From Micromonospora sp. NBC_01740 (GTDB lineage: Bacteria; Actinomycetota; Actinomycetes; Mycobacteriales; Micromonosporaceae): a stretch of DNA of 64,000 nucleotides. Both the position numbers and the translations under genes were made by a program. The notes under the pieces are model-generated. The model was not told the origin of the DNA. It did no database searches and saw only the letters and a program-made list of their open reading frames with translations. The DNA lies in NCBI RefSeq assembly GCF_035920365.1, contig NZ_CP109150.1, forward strand, positions 4,526,001 through 4,590,000, given 5' to 3'. Numbering within the stretch: the first letter of the stretch is position 1; each line of letters starts with the position of its first letter. Shown piece by piece: positions 34,150 through 42,349 of this stretch.

Positions 34150-35103
34150 ATGAGTGATCGGATCGCCACGCTGCCGATCGTCGTCGAGAACGACGGCCGC
34201 GAGCTGACCGAGCTGATCGCCGCCCGCCGCGCGGAGCTGCGGGCGGACCTGGTCGAGCACGGCGGGCTGCTGTTCCGCGGGTTCGACGTCGGCGGCGTCG
34301 AGGGCTTCGACCGGGCGGTGCGGGCGCTCTCCGGCGAGCCGCTGGTCTACACCGAGCGTTCGTCGCCCCGGCACGCCATCGCCGGCCGGGTCTACACCTC
34401 GACCGACTACCCGCCGAACGAGGAGATCTTCCTGCACAACGAGAACTCGTACCAGGCCCGCTGGCCGTTGACGCTGTTCTTCTACTGCATCACCGCGCCG
34501 CAGACGCGCGGCGCCACCCCGCTGGCCGACGTCCGCCGGGTGTACGCCGAGATCGATCCGACGGTACGCGAGGAGTTCGTCCGCCGCCGCTGGATGCTGG
34601 TGCGCAACTTCCACGGTGACTTCGGCACTCCGTGGCAGCACGTCTTCGGCACCGACGACCGGGCCGAGGTCGAGGCGTACGCGGCGGCGAACCGGATCGA
34701 GCTGGAGTGGCGGGGCGGCGGCGGGCTGCGTACCCGCGCGGTGCGCGACGTCGTGCACCACCGGCCCGGATCGGACACCCCGCGCTGGTTCAACCACGCC
34801 ACGTTCTTCCACGTGAGCACCCTCGCCAAGGACCTCCAGGAGGGGCTGCTGGCCATGTTCGGCACCGACGGGCTGCCGGCCAACACGTACTACGGCGACG
34901 GCGGCGAGATACCCGCCGACGTCATGGACCACCTGCGGGCCGCGTACCGGGCGGCCAGCGTCCGCTTCGACTACCGGCGCGACGACGTGCTGGTCGTGGA
35001 CAACATGACCGCCGCGCACGGCCGGGAGCCGTTCACCGGCCCTCGCAAGATCGCCGTCGCGATGGCCGAGCCGCACGACCCCGTGGCGGCCGACGGCAGG
35101 TGA
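34150..35103 (+). CDS. TauD/SyrP-like Fe(II)/2-oxoglutarate oxygenase
   Basis: 317 residues of the TauD superfamily, clavaminate synthase/SyrP branch. The iron triad is visible as HNE in FLHNENSYQ and a late His in DNMTAAHGREPF, with the 2-oxoglutarate Arg in GPRKIAVAM. HxE instead of HxD is usual in this branch. Members hydroxylate carrier-bound amino acids or peptides. AGGAGC 8 nt before the ATG supports the start. It follows the type II thioesterase and is probably cotranscribed with it. Confidence 0.9.
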   Translation: MSDRIATLPIVVENDGRELTELIAARRAELRADLVEHGGLLFRGFDVGGVEGFDRAVRALSGEPLVYTERSSPRHAIAGRVYTSTDYPPNEEIFLHNENSYQARWPLTLFFYCITAPQTRGATPLADVRRVYAEIDPTVREEFVRRRWMLVRNFHGDFGTPWQHVFGTDDRAEVEAYAAANRIELEWRGGGGLRTRAVRDVVHHRPGSDTPRWFNHATFFHVSTLAKDLQEGLLAMFGTDGLPANTYYGDGGEIPADVMDHLRAAYRAASVRFDYRRDDVLVVDNMTAAHGREPFTGPRKIAVAMAEPHDPVAADGR

Positions 35104-35106
35104 CGC

Positions 35107-36363
35107 CTACCGGTCGGCGACGTCGGTCTCCGGCAGCTCCTCCGGGTTCGCGACCCAGGCGGAGAAGACCGGCAGGCCGTGCCACGGGCCGGTCGTGCCG
35201 CCGGCCCGGCTGTCGGTGGCGACCGCGACCACGGCGTACGGGTGGCCGAAGCGCAACTCGGCCACCCGGGCCACCCCCTCCGGCGGAAGGCTCTCGAGCA
35301 TGGCGAATCCGGTGACGGCGGCCGCCTCGAAGCCGTACCGGCCGTAGCGGGCCATGGCGGCCTGTGCCGCCTCGAACTTCAGCCCCGGGGCGCCCAGCAG
35401 TTCGCCGAAGACCTCCGCGACGGCGGGGAAGCCCGACCCGGGGGCGGCCAGCTCGTGCCGGCTCCTGGCCGACCAGCACGGCAGTACGGCCGTGAGCCGC
35501 TCCTCCCGGCCGTCCGGCGCGTTCGTGCGGGTCGGCTCCTCACGCACGGTCCAGATCGGGCCGTCGCCCAGCGGGACGTCGAACAGGGAACGCCGATCCG
35601 CCGGAAGGCGGTCCGGCGGAGTGGTGGCGACCGCCGCCGCCACCTCGTGGGCGGCGGCGAGGACGTCCCCGGCCGGCACCTCGGGCGCCGCCGCGACCGA
35701 GACCACCGACAGCCCGGCCGTGCCCTCGGCGGTCCGCGCCGGCTTGGCGGTGGCGGCGTGGGCGGCCACGGTGCCGGCCCGCACGGTGTCGGTGATCCAG
35801 CACTGGTGGCCGTACTCGGGGCTGCGCAGCACCCGGCGCAGCCGGCCGGTCCAGGAACTGCCCGGCCCGAGCGCGCCCGCCGGCGCCACCTCGAACGGGT
35901 CCTCCCAGGAGATCCGGGTGGCCAGGGCGCTGGCCAGGACGAGCAGCACCTGCGGCGTCACCGTCAGCGGGAACTTCCTGATCAGGTCGAGGGTGTGGGT
36001 CCGGGCCCACGCGTCGAGGGCGTCCTGTTCCGGCACCGGTCCGGTGGCGGTCGACGCGGGCAGGGTCGCCCGCCATCCGTCGAGCCCGGTCGTCTCGATC
36101 CCGGGTCGGTGCCAGAACGCGGTCGCCGAGGGCACCAGGGGGTGTGGCGCGGCCACCAGGGCGTGGGCCGCCCGCGCGGCGGTCTCCGCGTCGGTGCCGA
36201 GCGTCTCCTCCAGGGCGGTGCGGGTCGGGCCGGTGGCGGCCGGTGCGGCGAGCGCCAGCAGCAGCCACGCGCCGAGCGGGGAGGCGACGTGGTGCCCGTC
36301 GCCGATCACGGCGTGCAGGCGGTCGGCGTAGCGGGCCAGGGGGGTACGGATGTCGGTGGTCAC
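35107..36363 (-). CDS. Serpin-like protein
   Basis: 418 residues. It resembles bacterial serpin-family proteins: SPLGAWLLLALAAPAATGPTRTALEETLG matches the serpin helix B/C region, and the C-terminus GLPVFSAWVANPEE resembles the serpin strand after the reactive loop. There is no obvious signal peptide. Typical serpin hinge sequence is not evident, so inhibitor activity is doubtful. The start is a GTG with only a weak upstream purine tract. It converges on the oxygenase gene with 3 nt between stops. Confidence 0.6.
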   Translation of the reverse strand: MTTDIRTPLARYADRLHAVIGDGHHVASPLGAWLLLALAAPAATGPTRTALEETLGTDAETAARAAHALVAAPHPLVPSATAFWHRPGIETTGLDGWRATLPASTATGPVPEQDALDAWARTHTLDLIRKFPLTVTPQVLLVLASALATRISWEDPFEVAPAGALGPGSSWTGRLRRVLRSPEYGHQCWITDTVRAGTVAAHAATAKPARTAEGTAGLSVVSVAAAPEVPAGDVLAAAHEVAAAVATTPPDRLPADRRSLFDVPLGDGPIWTVREEPTRTNAPDGREERLTAVLPCWSARSRHELAAPGSGFPAVAEVFGELLGAPGLKFEAAQAAMARYGRYGFEAAAVTGFAMLESLPPEGVARVAELRFGHPYAVVAVATDSRAGGTTGPWHGLPVFSAWVANPEELPETDVADR

Positions 36364-36394
36364 CGCTTCACTGTGCCCGCTCGGCGGGCCGCCG

Positions 36395-36985
36395 TCACCT
36401 CCTGTCGGTCAGCCGCACCAGCCGCGACGGCCGGGCGGGGACCACGGTCGGGGGCGTCGAGGCACCCGGGTGGGGCAGCCGCTCGGGGCGACGACCGGGT
36501 CGGTACTCGAAGTGCCACCACTCGTTGTCGTACACCCGGTGCAGATGGTGGCGCGCGCCGTACGTCTCCAACCAGCGCGCGCCCTCGGCGGGCCGTACGT
36601 CGAGGGCCGTGCCCGCGACGTGCCGCGACTCGTGCGGTGGGAGTACCCGCAGCCGGGCTGCCTCCGGGGACCCGGCGCACCGGACCGCCTCGGCGAACAG
36701 GCGTGCCTGCTCCTCGGCGGTCCGGTGCCCGGACGTGAGCCCGATCAACTCACCGTCGCGCCAGAGGGCCTGCGCCCGGGCGGCCTCGAAGGCCGCGCGC
36801 GTGGCGGGCGTCAGGCCGGTCAGGTCCTCGGCCGGAAATCGCGTCGCCAGTGCCCACTGGCAGGCCACATGCTTCGCCCGGCCGCGCGCGACGACGAACG
36901 CCACCGGCAGGAGCCCCACCGCGAGAGTCAGCGTGACGGCCTGGTACACGCGATCGCGGCGCCGGGCGGACCGGGCCGCGCTCAT
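36395..36985 (-). CDS. Membrane-anchored D-alanyl-D-alanine carboxypeptidase (VanY, M15B)
   Basis: 196 residues. An N-terminal membrane helix (AVTLTLAVGLLPVAFVVA) anchors an extracytoplasmic M15B peptidase domain. Zinc and catalytic signatures are SGHRTAEEQARLF, SRHVAGTALDV (SxHxxGxAxD) and EWWHFEY. The enzyme should trim the terminal D-Ala of peptidoglycan stem peptides. I place the start at ATG 36985, which puts the helix near the N-terminus. Longer frames back to 37138 are open, so the start is uncertain. Confidence 0.85.
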   Translation of the reverse strand: MSAARSARRRDRVYQAVTLTLAVGLLPVAFVVARGRAKHVACQWALATRFPAEDLTGLTPATRAAFEAARAQALWRDGELIGLTSGHRTAEEQARLFAEAVRCAGSPEAARLRVLPPHESRHVAGTALDVRPAEGARWLETYGARHHLHRVYDNEWWHFEYRPGRRPERLPHPGASTPPTVVPARPSRLVRLTDRR

Positions 36986-37458
36986 GATGTTCGTCTGCCG
37001 GGCCAGGCGGACGACGACGGACCTGATCCGTGGCCCGGCCGGCGCCCGCCGTCGACCGGGAGGCCGTCGCCTCGTCGATGCCCCTGACCCGTGGCACTCC
37101 ACGTCATCGACCGGAATCATGGAGTCAGAATTCCGCAACCGTCACGCGCCGGCCTGAGTACGACTACTCAGCGCGTGGTCGCGGGTCGGTCGGTTTTGTC
37201 ACCGGACTGTCATGAGACCGCAGGGTCACCTCCAACATCGACGCCGAGAGTGATCGCCGGTCGTCGCCGACGTCCGTGGCGGCCGAGCCCCGGCCGACCC
37301 GTACGCCCGCCGGAACGACGTCGGCACCGGCGGCGACAACTTTCCGAGTTCCCGGGCCCCGGACGGGGCGCGGGACAACCCGACATGCGGGCCGACCGGC
37401 GCGCGCGGAGCCGGGAACGCGGCCCGCGGACCGGGCAGCCCACGGAGGTCCACAGACC
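36986..37458. other. Divergent intergenic region before the BCCT transporter
   Basis: 473 nt with no clear gene. It carries a palindrome at 37154-37171. The remaining 280 nt before the transporter would be a long GC-rich leader with self-complementary segments (near 37346-37377). I could not match it to a known riboswitch by eye. Confidence 0.5.
37154..37171. promoter_or_regulatory. Palindrome CTGAGTA-CGAC-TACTCAG
   Basis: Perfect 7-bp arms around a 4-nt spacer, about 290 nt upstream of the BCCT gene and 170 nt upstream of the carboxypeptidase gene. Its symmetry suits a NarL/LuxR-type response regulator or a TetR dimer. Which gene it serves is not clear. Confidence 0.45.
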
Positions 37459-39096
37459 ATGACCGTGTCCGCGACAGGTCCGGCAACCGACGACAACACC
37501 CCGCCGGGCGACGCACCACCTGAGCCTGGCCGCCCGGCGCAGGGCATCGACCGGACGGTGCTGGGCGTCGCCGCCGCGGTGACCGTTCTCTTCGTCGCGT
37601 GGGGCATCGTCGCCACCGACAACCTCGCCTCGGTCACCGACACCGCGCTCGACTGGGTGGTCCGGTCGTTCGGCTGGGTCTTCGTGCTGGCCAGCACCGG
37701 CTTCGTGGTGCTGTCGGTCTGGCTGGCGCTCAGCCGGTACGGCCGGATCAAGCTCGGCCGCGACGACGACGAGCCCGAGTTCTCCACCGTCTCCTGGGTG
37801 GCGATGATGTTCAGCGCCGGCATGGGCATCGGCCTGATGTTCTGGGGCGCCGCCGAGCCGCTGTCGCACCTGGCGACCCCGCCGCGTGGCCTCAACGAAC
37901 CGAACTCCCCGCAGGCCGCGCGGGTGGCCATGGAGTACTCCTTCTTCCACTGGGCGCTGCACCCGTGGGCGATCTACGCCGTGGTGGGCCTCGCGCTGGC
38001 CTACTTCACCTTCCGCAAGGGTCGGCGCGGCCTGATCAGCAGCGCCTTCTTCCCGCTCATCGGGGAGCGCGCCAACCGGGGACCCGGCCGGGCCATCGAC
38101 ATCTTCGCGATCTTCGCGACGCTGTTCGGGTCGGCCGTCTCCCTCGGGCTGGGCGCCCTGCAGATCAACAGCGGCCTGACGAACCTGTGGGACGTGCCGA
38201 AGTCCACCCCACTGGCGATCGGCATCATCGCGGTGCTCACCGTGGCGTTCGTGGTCTCCGCCGTCACGGGCGTCAAGCGGGGCATCCAGTTCCTGTCGAA
38301 CACCAACATGGTGCTCGCGGTGGCGCTGATGTTCTTCCTGCTCGTGGTGGGCCCGACGGTCTTCGTCCTCAACACGCTCACCGCGTCGACCGGCGGTTAC
38401 CTCTACGACCTCATCCCGATGAGCTTCCGCACCGGCGCCTTCGGCGGCGAGCAGTGGATGGCGGGCTGGACCATCTTCTACTGGGCGTGGTGGATCTCCT
38501 GGACCCCGTTCGTCGGCGCCTTCATCGCCCGCATCTCCAAGGGCCGCACCATCCGCCAGTTCGTCCTCGGTGTGGTGGCCATCCCGAGCCTCGTCAGCTT
38601 CGTCTGGTTCTCGGTGTTCGGCGGTACGGCCATCAACCTGCAACTCAACGGCACCGACCTGTCGGCCGCGGTGAAGGAGAGCCCGGAGGCGGCGCTCTTC
38701 GCGGTCCTGCGGGAGTTCCCGTTCTTCACCGTCACCGCGATCCTGGTCATGGTGCTGGTGGCGCTCTTCTTCGTCAGCGGCGCCGACGCCGCCTCGGTGG
38801 TGATGGGCACGCTCTCCTCGCGCGGCAGCCTGGAGCCGAAGGCCTGGCTCGTCTCCATGTGGGGCGTGCTGACCGGCCTGGTGGCCGCGGTGCTGCTGCT
38901 CGCCGGCGGACTGTCCGCCCTGCAGTCGCTGACCATCCTCGCCGCGCTGCCGTTCCTGTTCGTCATGGTCGGCATGGTCGTCGGCCTGCTCCGCGAGCTG
39001 CGGCGCGAGCCGGACAGCGCCACGATGGCCCCGGAACTGCGGGCCCTCGTGTCCGCCGGCACGTCACCGGCCGCCACGAGGCCCGAGTCCTCCTGA
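37459..39096 (+). CDS. BCCT-family betaine/carnitine/choline transporter
   Basis: 545 residues, 12 membrane helices. Family hallmarks are FSAGMGIGLMFWGAAEP (Gly-rich substrate/sodium loop) and GWTIFYWAWWISWTPFVGAF (BCCT signature with the aromatic box). It imports a quaternary ammonium compound such as glycine betaine, driven by sodium or proton gradient, often for osmotic protection. GGAGG lies 11 nt before the ATG, a slightly long spacing. The C-terminal tail is short, so osmosensing through a long tail (as in BetP) is unlikely. Confidence 0.93.
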   Translation: MTVSATGPATDDNTPPGDAPPEPGRPAQGIDRTVLGVAAAVTVLFVAWGIVATDNLASVTDTALDWVVRSFGWVFVLASTGFVVLSVWLALSRYGRIKLGRDDDEPEFSTVSWVAMMFSAGMGIGLMFWGAAEPLSHLATPPRGLNEPNSPQAARVAMEYSFFHWALHPWAIYAVVGLALAYFTFRKGRRGLISSAFFPLIGERANRGPGRAIDIFAIFATLFGSAVSLGLGALQINSGLTNLWDVPKSTPLAIGIIAVLTVAFVVSAVTGVKRGIQFLSNTNMVLAVALMFFLLVVGPTVFVLNTLTASTGGYLYDLIPMSFRTGAFGGEQWMAGWTIFYWAWWISWTPFVGAFIARISKGRTIRQFVLGVVAIPSLVSFVWFSVFGGTAINLQLNGTDLSAAVKESPEAALFAVLREFPFFTVTAILVMVLVALFFVSGADAASVVMGTLSSRGSLEPKAWLVSMWGVLTGLVAAVLLLAGGLSALQSLTILAALPFLFVMVGMVVGLLRELRREPDSATMAPELRALVSAGTSPAATRPESS

Positions 39097-39229
39097 CCCC
39101 GGCGCGTGCGGCGTGGGCCGTCCCTCCGAACCCGGGGGCGGCCCACGCCGCACGTGGGCTCCGTACCATCGTGGACGTCCGTACGGGCGGCGCCTCCCGG
39201 CGGCGCCGGGCCGAGCGAGGAGGCGTGTC

Positions 39230-39808
39230 GTGACCCAGGCCCAGCCGGCTGCCGCGCGGGCGCCGCGCCTGATCGTGCTCAACGGGCCACCCGGCTGCGG
39301 CAAGTCGACGCTGGCCCGCAGGTACGTCGAGGACCACCCCCTCGCGCTCGACCTCGACATCGACCGGATCCGTGACCTCATCGGGCGGTGGCGTGATCAT
39401 GCCGGTCCCGCCGGTCTCCTCGCCCGCGCCGTCACGCTGGCGGCGGCCCGGGCGCACCTGGCCGGCCGCCACGACGTGATCATTCCGCAGTTCCTCGGCC
39501 GTCCCGAGTTCATCGAACAGGCCGAGCGCGTGGCGTACGACACCGGCGCCCGGTTCCACGAGATCGTCCTGCTCGACGGCAAGGAGAACGCGCTGTGGCG
39601 GTTCGCCGAACGCAGCCGTACCTCCACGGATCCGGCGCATCTCGACGCCCAGCGCCTGCTCGACCGGCATGGCGGGACCACCGAGCTGGCGGCGATGTAC
39701 GACCGGCTGCTCGCCGTCGTCGCCGCCCGGCCCGGGACGAGCGTGGTGCGCAGCGAGCACGGCAGGGAGGACGAGGCCTACCGCCAACTCCTCGCCTGCC
39801 TCAGCTAG
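39230..39808 (+). CDS. P-loop ATPase/kinase-like protein (zeta-toxin/AAA_33 type)
   Basis: 192 residues. Walker A is GPPGCGKST (19-27), followed by DLDIDRIRDLIGRW, in which an Asp pair could bind magnesium, and VIIPQFLGRPEFIEQ. The size and order match small AAA_33/zeta-like kinases that phosphorylate a small molecule or nucleic-acid end. GAGGAGG 7 nt before the GTG supports the start. It lies convergent to, and 10 nt from, the glycosylase-ART fusion gene, so it may belong to the same nucleic-acid repair neighbourhood, but it could equally be unrelated. Confidence 0.78.
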   Translation: MTQAQPAAARAPRLIVLNGPPGCGKSTLARRYVEDHPLALDLDIDRIRDLIGRWRDHAGPAGLLARAVTLAAARAHLAGRHDVIIPQFLGRPEFIEQAERVAYDTGARFHEIVLLDGKENALWRFAERSRTSTDPAHLDAQRLLDRHGGTTELAAMYDRLLAVVAARPGTSVVRSEHGREDEAYRQLLACLS

Positions 39809-39818
39809 CCGCCGTCGC

Positions 39819-41435
39819 TCACGCCACCATGCGCTCCTCGGCCAGCTCTGTCAGCCGGACGGTGCACAGTCCGTTGCGCTCCGCCTTCACGTCGGTCACC
39901 GTGAGCTGCGTGCCGGGGGCCAGGATGACCTCCTCCTCGCCGGTGAAGGCGGAGAACCGCCGGATGCCCACGGCCCGCACGGGCAGCACCTCGAAGAGCG
40001 TCCGCTTGCCGCGACCGCCGAGGAACGCCTGGGCCACGCCGAGCTTCGACGTGCACGACGAGACGCCCCACCACGTCACGGTCTGCCCGAGCGGGTACTG
40101 CGCCCGCAGATCCAGCGACACCCCGCGCCACAGCGGCTCCGTGCGGGCCGGGAGCCGTGACACGGCCGAGAACAGCAGCCGAAGGTACGGCAGGTACGGG
40201 ACGATCCGGCCACGGTCCGGGTGGCGCAGCGTGGCGTTGATCTGCCGGTAGAAGGCCGACTCGCAGGTGTAGAGGTAGAGGGCTGCGACCTCGTCGGCGG
40301 AGAGGGCGTCGGCCCCGCCGTCGACCTGCTTCTCGCCGAACCGGTGTGACTGCTCGACGTGCCAGTCGAGCCCGGGCAGCAGCGCGGCCACCGGGGCGAC
40401 GGCCGCACGGAAGTCCATCAGCGGGGTGGCGGACACGCCGGTGATCGCGGGAAGGGCCAGCCCCTCGTCCTTGACGCTGGCGAGCCGCTCGAGGTAGAGC
40501 TTGTGCAACTCCATGGTGGAGGCGATGAACGCCCCCATGCGTTCGGCCGTGCCCGTGTCGGTGCCGCCCGCGTGCGCCGCCGATCCGCTCCATCCCTTGC
40601 GGGGCAGCCAGTCGATCTCGTCGGCGCCCAGCGTCCTGAGCGCCTCGTTGACGTCGGCGAAGTGGTTCCCGTCGCAGAAGATGTCGCCCTGCGCCGCCGG
40701 ATTGGGGTGGTCGAGGTGGCGGACCTCCACGCCCGGGTACTTCTTCTCGAGCCGCTGCACCACCCGCTTGAGGCTGCGCGCGTGCGCGCCCCACCACGCG
40801 AACACCACGCCCCGGTCCTCCTCGTCGGCGTGCTGCTTGGCCTTCAGGATCTCCTCGACCAGGGCCTCGACGACCGGCCGCCAGAACGCGGTGTGCCGGT
40901 CGGTGGCCATCGCCCCGTCGCCGCTGGCGGTGAGCGCCGCGTTCAACAGCAGCACGCCCTGGGTGAGCATCGCCTGGAACCACTCCGGTGGCTGCACCGT
41001 GTCGTGCTCGCGCAGCAGGGCACGGATGTCGGCGATCGGCGTCTTCTTGGCGATGCCGTGCTTCCACATCGCCGCCGCCTTGATGATGCAGCGGATGGTG
41101 ACGACCCTGCCGAACTGGCTGTCGTTCCAGTCGTGGAAGGTGTTGTCGAACATGGCGATGCCGGTGGCGCTCTCGCTGCGCGGGTAGGGGTTCTGCCCGA
41201 AGACGACGACCTTCCACTTGTGCGGCGGGTGGGGCTTGAGCGCCTGGAAGGTCAGTTCCCGCACGGGCACGACCATCGGGCTGCGGCCCGGGCCGATGAA
41301 GGTGGCGGCGCCCGGCTGCGCCTCGATGACCGGCTTGACCAGCGGCAGCCACGGCTCGCCGCCGCCGGTGAACAGGTCGGCGAGGGCCAGCGGGTCGTTC
41401 GGGTCGGGCGGGGTGGGGGCGGTGGTGTCGCTCAT
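39819..41435 (-). CDS. Uracil-DNA-glycosylase-fold / ADP-ribosyltransferase fusion
   Basis: 538 residues in two domains. Residues 60-275 follow family 1 uracil-DNA glycosylase: VVVFGQNPYP (78-85, GQDPYH motif with Asn for the catalytic Asp), GVLLLNAALTASG (160-172), FAWWGAHARSLK (212-223), HPNPAA (243-248, HPSPLS motif, His kept) and GNHFADVNEAL. Residues 380-530 look like an arginine-type ART domain: ALYLYTCESAFYRQIN, LWRGVS (catalytic Arg 437), WWGVSSCTS (STS-like, 455-463) and TGEEEVILAPGT (ExE at 500-502). CGGGAG precedes the ATG. A macro-domain gene is divergent. The fusion may act on damaged or foreign DNA, or may modify a protein or nucleic acid; the target is unknown. Confidence 0.83.
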   Translation of the reverse strand: MSDTTAPTPPDPNDPLALADLFTGGGEPWLPLVKPVIEAQPGAATFIGPGRSPMVVPVRELTFQALKPHPPHKWKVVVFGQNPYPRSESATGIAMFDNTFHDWNDSQFGRVVTIRCIIKAAAMWKHGIAKKTPIADIRALLREHDTVQPPEWFQAMLTQGVLLLNAALTASGDGAMATDRHTAFWRPVVEALVEEILKAKQHADEEDRGVVFAWWGAHARSLKRVVQRLEKKYPGVEVRHLDHPNPAAQGDIFCDGNHFADVNEALRTLGADEIDWLPRKGWSGSAAHAGGTDTGTAERMGAFIASTMELHKLYLERLASVKDEGLALPAITGVSATPLMDFRAAVAPVAALLPGLDWHVEQSHRFGEKQVDGGADALSADEVAALYLYTCESAFYRQINATLRHPDRGRIVPYLPYLRLLFSAVSRLPARTEPLWRGVSLDLRAQYPLGQTVTWWGVSSCTSKLGVAQAFLGGRGKRTLFEVLPVRAVGIRRFSAFTGEEEVILAPGTQLTVTDVKAERNGLCTVRLTELAEERMVA

Positions 41436-41662
41436 CGCGGGCTCCCGGAGTGGCGGGCCGTGCCGGTCCGACGGCACGGGTGATCGAGGTGGGGGCATTC
41501 TGCCGCCAGCGGGCGACAGTTACGGCGCCGGCGACCGGCGCGGCCCCCAGCGCCGGCGGTTCGGGTGCCGGGCGCCGTGTGTGGCGCGACGCGGACGGTT
41601 GTCGGTGGGCGGCGATAGCGTGCTCCACGTCGGAGACAACCTCTTCCCCACCGGAGTGAACC

Positions 41663-42349
41663 ATGACCCTCGACCGCGAGAAGCCGCTGCTCAGGGTGGT
41701 GCTGACGGACGTCAACGCGAATGTGGTGCAGGCGTGGCGTGCGGCGTTCGCCGACACCCCCGAGGTCGAGATCCACAAGGGGTCGATCCTCACCCGGCAG
41801 GCCGACGCCTGGGTCAGCCCGACCAACTCGCGGGGGCGGATGGACGGCGGCGTCGACGCGGTCGTCAAGCGGCACCTCGGGGCGGGGATCCAACTGCGCG
41901 TCCAACGGGCGATCCGCGACCAGTTCGGCGCGGCGATGCCGGTGGGCAGCGCCGTCTGCGTGCCGTCGGGGGCCACCAACCCCAGGTTCCTGATCTCGAC
42001 CCCGACCATGGAGCAGTCGGCGCAGGACGTCAGCGAGACGCTGAACGTGGCGCTGGCCTGCGCCGCCGCGTTCCAGGCCATCCACACGCAGAACGAGAGG
42101 GAGCCGGGCAGCATCGCGTCGGTGGCGCTGGTCGGCATGGGCGCGGCGACCGGCCGGGTGCCGGCGCGGGTCTGCGCCAACCTGATGTGGACCGGCTACA
42201 CGCTGTTCAACGACTACCACTTCCGCGACTACGACGACCTGCGGAGGACCATCCGCACGCAGCTCGACGACATCGACAGCCGCCCGGAGGAGGAGCGTGT
42301 GCGGGTGACGGTGCCGACGGTGGCCGGCGCCCGCCGTTCACGGGGCTGA
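41663..42349 (+). CDS. Macro-domain protein (ADP-ribose binding/hydrolase type)
   Basis: 228 residues. Macro signatures are VEIHKGSILTRQADAWVSPTN, SRGRMDGGVDAVVKRHLG (ADP-ribose loop with N55 and G62-G63) and VGSAVCVPSGATNPRFLIS, then VALVGMGAATGRV near the second phosphate loop. Macro domains bind or remove ADP-ribose. The gene starts 227 nt from the divergent glycosylase-ART gene, so it could reverse or limit ADP-ribosylation by that protein, as in DarT-DarG or ART-macro pairs. GGAG lies 7 nt before the ATG. Its last 12 nt overlap the 3' end of prfH on the other strand. Confidence 0.87.
   Translation: MTLDREKPLLRVVLTDVNANVVQAWRAAFADTPEVEIHKGSILTRQADAWVSPTNSRGRMDGGVDAVVKRHLGAGIQLRVQRAIRDQFGAAMPVGSAVCVPSGATNPRFLISTPTMEQSAQDVSETLNVALACAAAFQAIHTQNEREPGSIASVALVGMGAATGRVPARVCANLMWTGYTLFNDYHFRDYDDLRRTIRTQLDDIDSRPEEERVRVTVPTVAGARRSRG

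Noticed and set aside
33304..35103. A nonribosomal peptide gene cluster
   Set aside because: Only a thioesterase and an oxygenase are present; no synthetase or carrier protein is visible in the window.
37200..37458. c-di-AMP (ydaO) riboswitch before the BCCT gene
   Set aside because: I could not line up the conserved ydaO blocks by eye; a covariance-model search is needed.
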